64,000 bases of DNA from Clostridiales bacterium. GTDB taxonomy: Bacteria; Bacillota; Clostridia; TANB77; CAG-508. The translations under genes were made by a program, and so were the position numbers. The first letter of the stretch is position 1; every line of letters begins with the position of its first letter. Below the pieces are notes generated by a model. The model made no database searches. It was not told the origin of the DNA and saw nothing but the letters and a program-made list of their open reading frames with translations. Positions 19,436 through 28,170 of the stretch are shown piece after piece. The stretch spans positions 139,659-203,658 of the forward strand of contig DPDV01000008.1 in assembly GCA_003534295.1 (NCBI GenBank), in the 5' to 3' direction.

Positions 19436-19458
19436 CAATTAGGGACTGTCCCTAGTTG
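19436..19458. repeat. Dispersed 23-bp palindromic repeat (copy 1)
   Basis: CAATTAGGGACTGTCCCTAG plus TTG, an imperfect palindrome in the spoVAC-spoVAD gap. A related copy with 20 of 23 identical bases lies at 53001-53023, also intergenic. Confidence 0.6.
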
Positions 19459-19474
19459 AGAAAATGGAGGTTTT

Positions 19475-20111
19475 ATGAAAAAAATCGGAAGTCAAACTAT
19501 TCAATTTATTAATACTCCAACTATTTTGGAGACTTCTAGCATTGTTGGTCCTAAAGAATCGCAAGGTCCTCTTGCTAGTTATTTTGACCAATGTTTAGAA
19601 GATGAGTTTTGGGGTGAAGATACATGGGAAAAAGCAGAAAGTAAAATAATAAAGGAAAATGTTAATTCTGTAATTTTAAAATCTGGAATTCCTGCAACTA
19701 ATATTGATTTTTGTTTTGCTGGTGATTTACTAAATCAATGTATTTCTTCTAGCTTTGGACTTAGGGAATTAAATATGCCCTTTTTTGGTGTTTTTGGTGC
19801 TTGTTCAACTTTTGTTGAAAGTATGTGCTTGGGAAGCGTATTTATTGCTAGTGGTGCTGCTTCTAACGTTCTTTGTGCTACTTCTAGCCACTTTTGTAGT
19901 GCCGAAAAACAGTTTCGTTTCCCTTTGGAATTAGGAAACCAACGCCCACCTACTTCTCAGTGGACTGTTACCGGCTCTGGTGCTGCTGTTTTATCTTCCA
20001 ATGGCATTGGTCCTAAAATTACTTATATAACACCTCGGAAAAATTGTTGATATGGGAATCAAAGATGCTAATAACATGGGAGCAGCTATGGCACCTGCCA
20101 CGTTTCTTTAA
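19475..20111 (+). CDS. spoVAD: spoVAD 5' part: contains an in-frame CGG +1 shift and is cut by the 9.4-kb element
   Basis: SpoVAD is a thiolase-fold protein that binds dipicolinic acid. Codons 1-187 read as a normal SpoVAD N-terminus, including ATSSHFCSAEKQFRFPLE and WTVTGSGAAV. Codon 188 is CGG (20036-20038). The zero frame stops four codons later, but skipping the C yields GKIVDMGIKDANNMGAAMAP, which is exactly the family sequence. This second reading is cut by foreign DNA after 20098 and ends at a TAA at 20111. The rest of the gene is at 29463-29850. After precise excision and one +1 shift the product would be 336 residues, normal for SpoVAD. GGAGG precedes the ATG. Confidence 0.93.
20092..20098 (+). 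other. Left attachment core of the spoVAD element
   Basis: CACCTGC here is repeated at 29456-29462 and is the longest identity between the two junctions. Joining at this core restores ATG-GCA-CCT-GCT-GCT-TTA (MAPAAL), as in intact SpoVAD. The inner arm CGTTTCTTTAAACAC (20101-20115) is inverted relative to GTGTTTATATGAACG (29438-29452), as expected for serine-integrase attP half-sites. Confidence 0.85.
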
Positions 20112-20129
20112 ACACAAATATTTTTATTT

Positions 20130-21864
20130 TTAAATTGCTTGTGGCACAAGCGTTAATTCTTCGTTTATTTTAATATACTCTAACATTCTTTCGTACTCAT
20201 CTGTAAATTTGAATCTTATAGTAATATCTCCACCCTCGTGTACATATATACAATCGATAAGCTCAATCACTATTTCCCTAGTAAGTTTAGTTATGTTCTT
20301 TTTACTCTTTAGGTTTTCTATCCAAATATTATCTCCTAAAATTTGGTCTTTGTATTTTTCTGTTTCTTGTTCTAAATATTTAATGTTTTGTTCAATACTT
20401 TGTATATTCTTTTCATAACTATTCTTATACTCAAAATATTCTTCTTTGGAAATATCACCTAACTTCCAATCTTCATATACAGATTTTTTTAGTTTTTTGT
20501 ATTTTTCTAATTCATTCTGTTTTGATTTTATTATTCGTTCAAGATTAGAATTAGCTAGATTTCTTTTTTCAGATTGATTAATTTTCTTAATCATATATTC
20601 CATTTCAATAGCTATATCAATCTGCATTTTTATAGATTCTAAAACTGCTTTTTCTAAATAATCACTTCTTATTGTATGCTTTGTACAAATTTGTGCTGAT
20701 TTTTTCCTATATGTGTTGCATACATAATAATAATATGTTTTCCATTTATTATTTGTAGATTTTTTGTTCATTGCCCTTTTACAATCTGCACATCTAATGT
20801 ATCCTGCAAATAATGAGACTTCTCCAGTACCATCGTTTTTTATTCTTGTATCTCTATTGATTATGTCTTGTACCTTGTTAAAAGTTTCTTTATCAATAAT
20901 TGGCTCGTGACTATTTTCTACAATAATCCAATCTTCTTTTGGCACATCAACTAATTTATGAACTTTATAGCTTAACATTTTCTTTTTTCCTTGTATCAGA
21001 GTTCCTGTATACATCTCATTTCTTAAAATATGAGCTACAGTAGTATCACACCAAAGACTATTACCTTTCATATTACAAGCATTTACATAGTTTTTCTTCA
21101 AGACTTGTTGTTTATATGCTGTTGGATTAAGAATTCCTCTATCATTTAATATCTTTGTAATTGTTGCTCTTCCCTTTCCTTCTAAGAACAATTGATAAAT
21201 TAATCTTACTACTTCTGCAGGTTCTTCATCTATGATTAATTTATATTTATCTTGTGGATCTTTGATATATCCGATAGATTGGAAAAGAGCCTAAATATTG
21301 TCCGTTTTTCTTTCTTGAATTATTTGCTAAAATTATTTTGTTTGAAATATCTCTACAATATTCATCATTAATTAAATTTTTAAAAGGAACAAGAATACTA
21401 TTTACAGAAGTTGGTTTCGAATAGCTGTCAATATCTTCTGCTTTTGTAACAAACCTAATATTAAACAATGGAAAGATTTGTTCTATATAATTTCCAACCT
21501 CAATATAATTTCTTCCGAGTCTTGATAGGTCTTTTGTAACAATCATATTAATATAATTGTCTTTCATATCTCTTAATAATTTTTGAAAGCTAGGTCTATT
21601 AAAATCTGTTCCTGAAAAGCCATCATCAACGTAAGTATCATATACTACAAATTCATCTTCACAACTTTGTGCTAAATCCATTATTAAATCATCTAATATT
21701 TTATCTTGGCTGACTACACTATTACTCTCATCTTTGTCGTCTCCATCTTCTTTAGATAGCCTTATATATTTTGCAATATACCATGTCTTTCTTGGTATTC
21801 CGAATGAGTTGTTGCCTCTTGGAAATAACACTCCATCGTTTTCATACTTACTTTTTCTTGACAA
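20130..21864 (-). CDS. Large serine recombinase, with +1 shift at an in-frame CGG
   Basis: The N-terminal resolvase domain (residues 25-180) includes YIRLSKEDG, the catalytic serine region, and DLSRLGRNYIEVG. The recombinase domain, a zinc ribbon (CADCKRAMNKK ... YVCNTYRKKSAQIC) and a C-terminal coiled coil follow. Codon 198 is CGG (21271-21273). The zero frame ends 7 codons later. Skipping the C gives GYIKDPQDKYKLIIDEEPAE, the normal link between the domains, and continues open to 20130. The resulting protein would be about 577 residues, a usual size. It ends about 30 bases from the left att core, as integrases often do. It is the presumed excision enzyme of the element. Confidence 0.92.
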
Positions 21865-21953
21865 ATTTCCTCCTTCCCTATAAAGTCATATTTGTTGACA
21901 ATTATATTTTAACATAATTTTATAGTGGATTCAAATGAAATACACTATATTCT

Positions 21954-22226
21954 TTAAGTTTTTATTCTGTTCATAATCAAATTTTCAATACATTGATTAA
22001 TATTTAATCCTTTGTCAGAATATTCAAATTTCACTTTTAATCCATTTACAATAAATGCATATGGATTCTTAACATTTTGTAAAAACACAAGCATTCTATC
22101 TGCTTTTGGTAAATTAATATCAACATTTAAATTTTCTATATTATCCATATCTTTTTCATCTATATATTTTATGTTACTGCTTTTCCCTAGTTGTAGTTTA
22201 TTTTTTAATTTAGCGTAATCATCCAT
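21954..22226 (-). CDS. Small recombinase-associated protein; candidate directionality factor
   Basis: A 90-residue protein directly upstream of the recombinase gene on the same strand. I start it at the ATG at 22226, which has AGGAGG at good distance; the longer in-frame reading includes that site. Similar short proteins, with a KNPYAFIVNGLKVKFEYSD-type segment, accompany serine recombinases in Firmicutes elements (DUF6870-like, by memory and uncertain). Its position makes it a candidate for controlling excision, but nothing in the sequence proves this. Confidence 0.6.
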   Translation of the reverse strand: MDDYAKLKNKLQLGKSSNIKYIDEKDMDNIENLNVDINLPKADRMLVFLQNVKNPYAFIVNGLKVKFEYSDKGLNINQCIENLIMNRIKT

Positions 22227-22389
22227 AAATAACCTCCTATATTCAATTTTCAATGTTCTACACATATTTTGTTCATTTTTTCATATTTTATTCAATTGCA
22301 TTTTATATTTTCCAACTAATTCTTTCTGAAACATCAGCTCCTACATTAATTTTTTTTTAATACATAACTTTTATTGTATTTGTCAAGTA

Positions 22390-22443
22390 AAAAAAGTGGT
22401 CCATTTTTCAATTATTATTAATTGAATTTTTGGTCCACTTTTA
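22390..22443 (-). terminator. Terminator of the element's ABC transporter operon
   Basis: Minus strand: AAGTGGACCA and its partner TGGACCACTT form an outer stem with one mismatch around an inner TCAATT / AATTGA stem, followed by seven Ts. It lies about 80 bases downstream of the ATPase gene. Confidence 0.75.
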
Positions 22444-22521
22444 GTTTATCAAAAACATCATATTTATCCTTTAATTCATCCAAACAATTAAATATTAGCT
22501 TTCTAATCTGATACAATTTAT

Positions 22522-23121
22522 TTACTTTACTACAATAGTTCCATTCCTCATTTTTATTATTTCATCAAATTTTATATCATTAAGATTACTATGAGATGCT
22601 ATTACTATTAATTTACCTTTCTTCTTTTCTTCTTCTATCAGTTTATAAATTATCATCAAATTTTCCTCATCTATTGCATTAAAGGGCTCATCCAATAATA
22701 AAACATCTGGATTTTCCATAAAAGCTTGACATAGTGACAGCCTTTGTTTCATTCCCAAAGAGAATGTTTTTACTTTATCAGCTTTATGCTCTAGTAAATT
22801 AAATTTATTCAGCCACACTTCAATGTCATCTTTGCTAATTAAGTTATTTATTGTTGCTAAATATTTTAAATTATACATCGCTGTTTCTTGTGTAAAAAAT
22901 GATGGATTTTCAATAATTACTCCATATCTATATTCTTCATCTTCTATGCGTTTTCCTTCATCTGGACTTATAAGCCCACAAATTAATCTTAATAACATTG
23001 TTTTACCACAACCATTATGACCAGTCAATAAATATATCTTTCCTTTGTCAAAAGAAAGTTTTATATCTTTAAGAACTGTTTTTTTATTAATAACTTTTGT
23101 GACATTATCTAACTTAATCAT
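22522..23121 (-). CDS. ABC transporter ATP-binding protein
   Basis: A 199-residue ATPase subunit with Walker A GHNGCGKTMLL, signature FSLGMKQRLSL and Walker B VLLLDEPFNAID. The start ATG at 23121 overlaps the end of the preceding permease gene by 8 bases (ATGATTAA) and has GGGAGGAG upstream; the longer frame to 23208 lies inside that gene. With three membrane proteins upstream it forms a BcrA/LanF-like exporter module. In mobile elements such modules often give immunity to peptides, but the substrate is unknown. Confidence 0.9.
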   Translation of the reverse strand: MIKLDNVTKVINKKTVLKDIKLSFDKGKIYLLTGHNGCGKTMLLRLICGLISPDEGKRIEDEEYRYGVIIENPSFFTQETAMYNLKYLATINNLISKDDIEVWLNKFNLLEHKADKVKTFSLGMKQRLSLCQAFMENPDVLLLDEPFNAIDEENLMIIYKLIEEEKKKGKLIVIASHSNLNDIKFDEIIKMRNGTIVVK

Positions 23122-23788
23122 TTTTTTCTCCTCCCAATGCTTCATATTTTTTAAACCTAAAAAACGAAAATATAAATAGTATAGATCCCAATATTGCTTT
23201 ACATCCAACCACTAATTGGTAATGTTCTAAGGTATACTTAGATGCAAACACAATTATGCTAAAATATCCAATATCAAATGATATGTATTGACTAATTAAT
23301 ATAACTGTTAATAATACAAAATATATAGTTTTATTTTCTATCCTGAGTATGTATAATAGAATTGTTGTTGTTATCCATATATTTATTGTCAATATATATA
23401 TAGTGTAACAACTAATCAATTGTTTAAGATTTTCGAAAGAACTTATATCTCCAGTTAAAATATCTATAATTAATTTAATTATAATTAAATTAATTATAGA
23501 TTTAAAAACTCTAAAAAAAAATTTTTTAAATGATTTTTTTTTATTACATCTTGTTAAAATATATGGACTCATTGAAAATATTTCATTACAATTCTTTATA
23601 ATATTTGTAATAAAGATTATAACAATACTATAATTTAATATTAAATTAATGAATATAACATTACCTTCTTCAAAATTATATGGAATTAATATACTTCTCA
23701 ATGCATACAGTGGCGTATCAATATTATTAGTATTCTTTATAAACAAATTAAAAATTAAAAGCAGAAAAGATATGCCTATGTAATACAT
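23114..23788 (-). CDS. ABC transporter membrane subunit
   Basis: A 224-residue protein with about six hydrophobic segments and no recognised soluble domain. It overlaps the start of the ATPase gene and itself overlaps the end of the preceding permease gene, so translation is probably coupled. AAGGAG lies upstream of its ATG. The low sequence complexity (Ile, Leu, Phe) prevents assignment to a precise permease family. Confidence 0.75.
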   Translation of the reverse strand: MYYIGISFLLLIFNLFIKNTNNIDTPLYALRSILIPYNFEEGNVIFINLILNYSIVIIFITNIIKNCNEIFSMSPYILTRCNKKKSFKKFFFRVFKSIINLIIIKLIIDILTGDISSFENLKQLISCYTIYILTINIWITTTILLYILRIENKTIYFVLLTVILISQYISFDIGYFSIIVFASKYTLEHYQLVVGCKAILGSILFIFSFFRFKKYEALGGEKND

Positions 23789-24429
23789 TGTTTAATCAAC
23801 TCCTTTTTATCAATCATTTTATATAGATAAATCATACCAATGATATTAACTATATATGTGTATATATCTAACATAAATAATAAATTCTCATCCGTAATTG
23901 ATAAATAAATCACAAATTGATATGCAAAGCTCATTATTAATATGCAAAAATTTACTACAATACAAATCGCAATTCCTAAGAATACCTTTCCAGTGTTCAC
24001 ATAGACTATATTATATATTACAAATATTGAAAGCATAAACATAACTAATCTAATAAACAATTGTAAATTATAAATAGAAAAAATATTTTCATATCTTAGT
24101 ATAACAGATACTATTGAAAATACAGTTAATATATATAACGAAAGTAATATTATATAAATAATATATTTCCTCCAAATATAATTAAAAGTATTATTTTTAA
24201 TTCTAACCCTTATTTCTGAGTTCCAAAAAGGAATATTTACTATTGCAATAAATATACTTACCAAAAAGGTTACAACAAACATATATCGTTGAAATCCATT
24301 CAAATATAAATTTACAAAGTTTAAAGCATTTCTGTTAATAATAGTATTAACTTCTTCTTGTGATTGAATTCCCCAAAATGTAATTAGAACAAAAATAGCA
24401 GTAAAAAAGATAATTACATTTTTTTTCAT
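23776..24429 (-). CDS. ABC transporter membrane subunit
   Basis: A 217-residue polytopic protein with about six hydrophobic segments. The start ATG at 24429 overlaps the stop codon of the upstream permease gene in an ATGA arrangement, with GAGG 8 bases upstream. It is the middle membrane component of the four-gene transporter operon. No signature motif beyond membrane topology is visible. Confidence 0.75.
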   Translation of the reverse strand: MKKNVIIFFTAIFVLITFWGIQSQEEVNTIINRNALNFVNLYLNGFQRYMFVVTFLVSIFIAIVNIPFWNSEIRVRIKNNTFNYIWRKYIIYIILLSLYILTVFSIVSVILRYENIFSIYNLQLFIRLVMFMLSIFVIYNIVYVNTGKVFLGIAICIVVNFCILIMSFAYQFVIYLSITDENLLFMLDIYTYIVNIIGMIYLYKMIDKKELIKQCIT

Positions 24430-25296
24430 AAGCAATCCCTCGAATATTTATTTGTGTTAATTTTATATATTATATACAACAAAACACTATATACTATATA
24501 AGGTATAATTGTAGATATAATATATACATAGTTAAAATCATATTGAAACAATGAATAAATCGCTGTCAAATTTTGAAATGGAACAAACGCCCCAGTAATT
24601 TCACCTAATAAGTGAAATATGTTTCCTATTGTTGAACTTATTACAATTGGAAATAGCAAAAAAGCAAAAAATGGAATGCATTGAATGATTAATTTCTTTT
24701 TTATAAATGTACACGATAATAAAGATATCAAATCTATTAGTACAGCCATTATTATTGTCATTACTATTTCAATAATTGCAATTAATATAAAAATTCCTAA
24801 TCCAAAATCATAGGAACCTATGGTACCTGTTGCACTACCTATTCCTCCTGCAATAAATCCGTATTGTCAATATTGCTACTAATGAAATAGAAATTATTGT
24901 TACAATGTATAAAGATTGAGATATCAATATGGAATTAATAAATTTTTTGTATGAAGTTCTAGAAACTACACAGTTAATTTGTCCACTATCAAGAAAACTA
25001 TGTACAGAAGATGCCAAAAAAATTCCGCAAAATAAAAGTATTATAATAATATAGATTTCGAAAAAATCCGATTGCAATAGAAAGTACAAATCAAACTTAA
25101 TTCCATTTTGATTTTCAATATTTTTTGCTAATCTTTCTGGATTGACATCTTCTGGAATATCTTGTTGCAGGCTAATAAAGTAAGCTTTCTCCTCATATGT
25201 ATAAAAAAAGCTCATACATCCCACTAAAATTAAAATCATAATTATGATTATTGTTTTTGCACTAAAAAGATTTCTTTTATACTCCTCTTTCCACAT
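24426..25296 (-). CDS. ABC transporter permease with +1 shift at an in-frame CGG
   Basis: First gene of the transporter operon. It begins MWKEEYKRNLFSAKTIIIIM with GGGAGAG upstream and has a long extracellular loop after the first helix, as in ABC-2 permeases. The zero frame reads ILTI then CGG (24859-24861) and stops ten codons later. Skipping the C gives GFIAGGIGSATGTIGSYDFG and continues through three more membrane segments to 24426. The joined protein would be about 289 residues. The neighbouring subunits are intact, which argues against decay of the operon. Confidence 0.85.
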
Positions 25297-25420
25297 TATT
25301 AGTATTCTCTCCCATATTAAATAATTCTTGGAAGGTATCCATAAATTAGATACCTTTTTTATTTTCATACACTTATTAGATATATTTTTTTTACAAAAAA
25401 GGTGCAAAAATCTCAAAATA

Positions 25421-25440
25421 TTTTGTGACTTTTTGTGACT
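25421..25440 (+). promoter_or_regulatory. Tandem TTTTGTGACT repeats with downstream -10 box
   Basis: Two perfect 10-base direct repeats sit in the divergent gap between the transporter operon and the secreted-protein gene. A TATAAT lies at 25467-25472, but no good -35 box is spaced correctly for it. The repeats are therefore a candidate activator site or part of an ECF-sigma-type promoter. The binding factor is unknown. Confidence 0.4.
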
Positions 25441-25507
25441 TTTTATCCTTTTTTAGATTAATTTGATATAATTTTTTTAGATTAATGAAAAGGAGGTGAG
25501 TTCTGTA

Positions 25508-25927
25508 ATGAATATCAAAAACAAATTATTAGTTGTATGTTTTATTATAGCAACATTGTTTACCATTTTTACTATTACATTTCCAATTCAAGTAAAAGCT
25601 TCCGATATTTCTACATATGCATATTATGATCCTAACACTGTATCTTTTAGAGGAAGATATACTGGTAATAGCAATTATTATGATGGTCGTTTTATGGCTT
25701 TCGAGGCAACAGCAACAGCTTCTGATGGAAAGTCATATGAAGTAATAGTCAGTGTATATATTGCAAGCAAAAATACTACTAAAAATTATAGAATCCATAC
25801 AGATGGAAAAACAAGAAAAGCTGATTATATATCAATTGGAAACGGAAGTGATGCAATAATTTCAGCAACTTGTGCTGATTCATCTGTAATTGTCAATTTG
25901 GACTTAAAAATGTATAGTTGGAATTAA
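25508..25927 (+). CDS. Secreted protein of unknown function
   Basis: A 139-residue protein with a signal peptide (about residues 5-31, ending VKA before SDISTYAYY). The mature part is small, polar and rich in Ser, Thr and Tyr, with a probable beta-sandwich pattern (VSFRGRYTGNSNYYDGRFMA) and a single cysteine. AAGGAGG lies 12 bases before the ATG; a GTG at 25496 would abut it. It is divergent from the transporter and convergent with the anti-sigma gene, whose stop overlaps its own. Confidence 0.7.
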   Translation: MNIKNKLLVVCFIIATLFTIFTITFPIQVKASDISTYAYYDPNTVSFRGRYTGNSNYYDGRFMAFEATATASDGKSYEVIVSVYIASKNTTKNYRIHTDGKTRKADYISIGNGSDAIISATCADSSVIVNLDLKMYSWN

Positions 25928-26976
25928 TCTTCCTCAAAAAGAGGGTTCACACCCTCTTTTGGGTAAACTTTAAGGCTATTTCTCATTGTATCTTTAAGTT
26001 GTAAATTATCTTCACTCACATTGTCTTTATCAAGATTATATTGAATAATAAATATGTATTTATCTCCTTCTAATGCTAATAATCTCTTTTGAGATTGATA
26101 TAAATTATTATTATTTATTAATTCTAAATTTATTTCTGGACTTATAGTTTTTATAATAATATATGTTCCTGTTTCAGTGGATATAAATTTACTTATATCA
26201 TAAATATCACTAGAGCTTGAAACATTAAAAATCAATCTTTCTCTATCAATGAATTTTTCCATTACATCAATGTTAATAATCTTTTCTTCATCGCAATTAA
26301 TTTCTATTTGTTTATTATTTGGAGATGTATCGTTATATAACGCTACATTTGAAAATTGAAATTGTATTTTTTCTATTCTAGGTAGTCCACTTGATGTTAA
26401 AAATAATAATTCTCTTCTTTTATTATTTCCTTCATTTTTAATCCTATGCCAGCCAGTTGCAGTGTATACAGAATAATTAACACCTGATGAGGCATTATAA
26501 ATAACATTGCCATCCGCAACAATCTTTAAATCTGGAATAGCTATTCTATAATTCGGTTTTATTTCACTTTCAGATTTTAAACTAAATACTGCATATAGAT
26601 TTATATCATCTAACATCAAATAATCAATTTTAATACTAAATTCATCATTTAATTTTATATAATTCATTTCAATATTCTGTATATAATCCTTATTTTCTAT
26701 TGCACTAACAACACTATCATTATTTATTCCTATTGAACTTAATCCGAATAAATCTTTAAAGAAGTTTGTTATTTCTTTAGCCAAAACAACACCAGTTGTT
26801 AAAACAGATACTGTCAGTATTAATACTGCTACCTTTGATAAATTATTTCTGATTTTCTTTCTATGAGGTGTTTTACTAATTACTTTAGCAGTTTTTTCTG
26901 GAATATTATCGTTTTTTTCAAAATAATCATATAACAATCTATCTATTTCATCTATATTATCTTTCTGCTGTTTCAT
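25924..26976 (-). CDS. Membrane-bound anti-sigma factor (DUF4179-like)
   Basis: A 350-residue protein. The short cytosolic N-terminus (residues 1-48) contains DEIDRLLYDYFEKNDNIPEK. One membrane helix spans about 50-70, and an extracellular beta-rich domain of the DUF4179 type follows. I start it at the ATG at 26976, with GGAGG 8 bases upstream; it overlaps the end of the sigma gene by about 20 bases, so the pair is translationally coupled. It is expected to hold the ECF sigma factor inactive at the membrane until a signal arrives. Confidence 0.85.
   Translation of the reverse strand: MKQQKDNIDEIDRLLYDYFEKNDNIPEKTAKVISKTPHRKKIRNNLSKVAVLILTVSVLTTGVVLAKEITNFFKDLFGLSSIGINNDSVVSAIENKDYIQNIEMNYIKLNDEFSIKIDYLMLDDINLYAVFSLKSESEIKPNYRIAIPDLKIVADGNVIYNASSGVNYSVYTATGWHRIKNEGNNKRRELLFLTSSGLPRIEKIQFQFSNVALYNDTSPNNKQIEINCDEEKIINIDVMEKFIDRERLIFNVSSSSDIYDISKFISTETGTYIIIKTISPEINLELINNNNLYQSQKRLLALEGDKYIFIIQYNLDKDNVSEDNLQLKDTMRNSLKVYPKEGVNPLFEED
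25937..25960 (+). terminator. Terminator of the secreted-protein gene, inside the 3' end of the anti-sigma gene
   Basis: AAAAGAGGGT and ACCCTCTTTT form a perfect 10-bp stem with a 4-base loop. It lies 10 bases after the plus-strand stop codon and within the last codons of the convergent gene. Confidence 0.7.
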
Positions 26977-27505
26977 TCTCAACACCTCCTCTATAATATT
27001 TTTTTATTTTTTCTTTACCCCTTGTTATTCTACTCTTTATCGTATTAGGACTAGTATCTAAAATTTCAGAAATCTCATTCAAAGAATAATTGCTGTTATA
27101 AAATAAGACAATAGCAATTCGTTCTTCATATTTTAATTTACTAAGCATACTTTCTATGTCCAATTTATCTTCAATATTAGACATATCTAAATTGTCACCT
27201 ATAACACAATTTTTATCTTTGATTAATTTACTAAAAATATTATCCTTCCACTTGTATCGCGCATAAATTTTATTGCATTCATTTATTAGTATTTTAATGA
27301 TCCATGTTTTAAAGTATTTTGTATTTTCTAGGCTTTTTAACGATTTATAAGCAATTATCATAGTTTCTTGAATTGCATCATTAATATCATCAATATTGTC
27401 TAATCTAGCTTGTGCTACTCTATATAATTCATTTTGAATTGATTGAGTTAATTTTGTATATGCTTCATCATTTCCATTAATTGACTCTAAAATTAATTCT
27501 TCCAC
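26957..27505 (-). CDS. ECF-type RNA polymerase sigma factor
   Basis: A 182-residue sigma-70 family protein with region 2 (VAQARLDNIDDINDAIQETMIIAYKSLKSL) and region 4 helix-turn-helix (YEERIAIVLFYNSNYSLNEI and DTSPNTIKSRITRGKEKIKKY). It starts at a GTG with GGGGAGAG upstream. It is encoded with its membrane anti-sigma factor inside the spoVAD element, so it may control the transporter and secreted-protein genes next to it. Confidence 0.9.
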   Translation of the reverse strand: MEELILESINGNDEAYTKLTQSIQNELYRVAQARLDNIDDINDAIQETMIIAYKSLKSLENTKYFKTWIIKILINECNKIYARYKWKDNIFSKLIKDKNCVIGDNLDMSNIEDKLDIESMLSKLKYEERIAIVLFYNSNYSLNEISEILDTSPNTIKSRITRGKEKIKKYYRGGVENETAER

Positions 27506-27734
27506 AGTATTTCTCTCCCCTTATATATTTTCAGGTTATAATGTGCTTAAATCATAATATCTAGTATTGATTTTTTCACATCTATTATTTATTTTTCGTT
27601 GAATCAATCTTGCACCTAGCTCTGTACTTTCAGTAGAAACATTAAATAATTAATCATCTACTAAATACATTCTAACACATAATTAGTAAAAAATCATCTA
27701 TTTTACATTAACCCTTGAAATTCTTGAGCAGCTC

Positions 27735-27780
27735 AAAATGATGTATTATCCCATTTATAGTCAAAATAATACATCATTTT
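27735..27780. repeat. 15-bp perfect inverted repeat
   Basis: AAAATGATGTATTAT (27735-27749) pairs with ATAATACATCATTTT (27766-27780) around a 16-base loop. It lies in the 315-base stretch between the sigma gene and the VirD4 fragment, which otherwise shows no gene. It might be a terminator remnant or an element end. Confidence 0.6.
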
Positions 27781-27820
27781 ATTTAACCCCATCATTCCGT
27801 CGCTTTACATTTATGATAAT

Positions 27821-28066
27821 CTAGAATGAATCTATTTTTGTAAAGTTTGCAAATTCATATAATATAAAGTTCATTCCGTTTTTTAGCTCTCCTCCAGTTT
27901 GCCTACTTTGTTCAGCAAATGAAGTATATAATTGCTTAACTAAAATACTACCAAGTCTATGGTATGTATCTGCTAGTGGTATATTGTCTTGCTCAACTGC
28001 ATTTATTATTATATCTAAATAGTTATATTTATTGCTATTATCATTAATAATTTTTCTGTTAATTCT
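27821..28066 (-). pseudogene. VirD4/TraG-type coupling protein fragment
   Basis: Minus-strand reading gives NIPLADTYHRLGSILVKQLY and then NGMNFILYEFANFTKI, which resembles the ATPase core of conjugative coupling proteins (normally FILDEFANFPKI). It lacks both ends, has stop codons on both sides and has YEF in place of the Walker B DEF. It is therefore a relic, and indicates that the element descends from a conjugative one. Confidence 0.65.
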
Positions 28067-28170
28067 TTAAACTTCTATTCTTTCAATTCAATAATTGAAA
28101 AACTCCTGCATATCAAAATAAGAGTAACAACATATAAATATTATCACTCTTAAATAAACTTTATTATTCA

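Noticed and set aside
19475..20050. spoVAD as a simple dead pseudogene
   Set aside because: Both halves keep conserved sequence to the exact element junction, and the frame is restored by one CGG skip and one precise excision. Decay would be expected to leave additional stops or changes.
20081..20098. AGCAGC...GCTGCT symmetry as an attB dyad
   Set aside because: Its centre does not coincide with the centre of the attP dyad, and alanine codons explain it, so I do not claim it.
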